A DNA stretch of 64,000 bases, from assembly GCF_920984665.1 (NCBI RefSeq), contig NZ_CAKLBP010000005.1, forward strand, positions 336,244 to 400,243. Direction: 5' to 3'. Position numbers and translations under genes: made by a program. Shown one piece after another: positions 63,874 to 64,000 of this stretch. How positions within the stretch are numbered: the first letter of the stretch is position 1; every line of letters begins with the position of its first letter. The notes below the pieces were generated by a model. It saw nothing but the letters and a program-made list of their open reading frames with translations. It was not told where the DNA came from and ran no database searches. Source of the stretch: Pedobacter sp. Leaf170. GTDB taxonomy: Bacteria > Bacteroidota > Bacteroidia > Sphingobacteriales > Sphingobacteriaceae.

Positions 63874-64000
63874 TGTAAGCTCCCCTGTTTTTCAGACCAT
63901 TCAAAAGTATAATTTTGTCCTCAAATTTCCTGCAATAAATCTACAGGAGATTTGAAGTTTAATGCCTGGTGTGGTCGATGGTAATTGTAGTCCACCATCC
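63874..64000 (-). mobile_element. IS3-family element, 3' end of OrfB (cut by window edge)
   Basis: The minus strand from the window end reads MVDYNYHRPHQALNFKSPVD, then LLQEI and TGA at 63921-63923, the closing residues of an IS3-family transposase OrfB (DDE domain tail YNxxRPHxAL). The element's outer end appears to be TGTAAGCTCCCC starting at 63874, a TGT-type terminus. Most of the element lies outside the window. Confidence 0.8.

Noticed and set aside
63725..63955. 76-codon plus-strand frame at the window end
   Set aside because: It crosses the border between the Abi_2 fragment and the IS element, both of which read on the minus strand.
1..64000. CRISPR array, rRNA or tRNA genes
   Set aside because: No regularly spaced direct repeats and no rRNA- or tRNA-like conserved strings were seen anywhere in the window.

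Overview
The window looks like a Bacteroidota chromosome or large mobile island, most likely Sphingobacteriaceae (Pedobacter/Mucilaginibacter-like). The reasons are: promoters of the TTTG-N19-TAnnTTTG type, families largely confined to this phylum (DUF3347, DUF6428, DUF6660, the HYC_CC_PP type, CzcA fused to a TolC domain), many lipobox lipoproteins, TonB-receptor remains, and few Shine-Dalgarno sites. The genus is an inference from gene content.

Regions 1-41 kb (metals). Bases 136-7688 hold a copper block: a His-rich secreted protein, two DUF3347 proteins, a haem-binding protein, a multicopper oxidase fused to a CopB-like barrel, and a CopA-type ATPase. Bases 7853-11592 hold an arsenic operon (ArsR with a clear palindromic operator, DUF6428, a GNAT acetyltransferase, ArsC, Acr3, a metallophosphatase). 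Bases 11.66-14.1 kb are decayed: a TonB-receptor tail, a frameshifted DJ-1/YHS gene and non-coding sequence with inverted repeats. From 14.1 to 33.9 kb there is a divalent-metal RND pump (CzcA-TolC fusion plus CzcB), a P1B-4 ATPase, an Nramp-related carrier, a ZIP-like carrier, and envelope genes (LTA-synthase-like enzyme, PAP2 proteins, MgtC, GT39, bestrophin). A His-rich peptide and a Zn/Cd ATPase follow (34.1-37.4 kb). A porin/Rieske/di-haem oxidoreductase operon under an 18-bp-arm palindrome closes the metal half (38.0-41.0 kb).

41.5-43.8 kb is a mosaic junction: a 5'-truncated LytS-type histidine kinase, a second coding remnant, and a large serine recombinase with its usual small partner. 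44.3-54.0 kb is a sulfur-oxyanion locus: sulfite-oxidase-like molybdoenzyme, DUF305, beta-propeller, YeiH sulfate-exporter-like protein, two oxyanion-binding proteins, DsrE, a TsdA-like dihaem cytochrome and a divergent LysR regulator. ATAAC-N5-GTTAT palindromes lie in front of both yeiH and the cytochrome/LysR pair.

54.1-57.9 kb (minus strand) is a fluoride-response operon: a consensus promoter, a clear crcB-type fluoride riboswitch, a broken PAP2/UppP chimera, an EamA transporter, an extra enolase (the classic fluoride target) and a CLC-F-type channel. A Csp-like copper-storage protein follows at 58.1 kb.

58.5-64 kb is visibly A/T-rich and looks like a defence island. It holds a retron-type system (perfect promoter, about 290 nt of structured non-coding sequence, a 79-aa protein, an Xre regulator, a reverse transcriptase with NAxxH and FVDD motifs, then a zinc-ribbon protein and a 100-aa protein), an HNH-like plus HEPN-like gene pair, and an Abi_2-family gene cut off by an IS3-family element at the window edge. 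The retron with its companion genes is my best candidate for an undescribed system.
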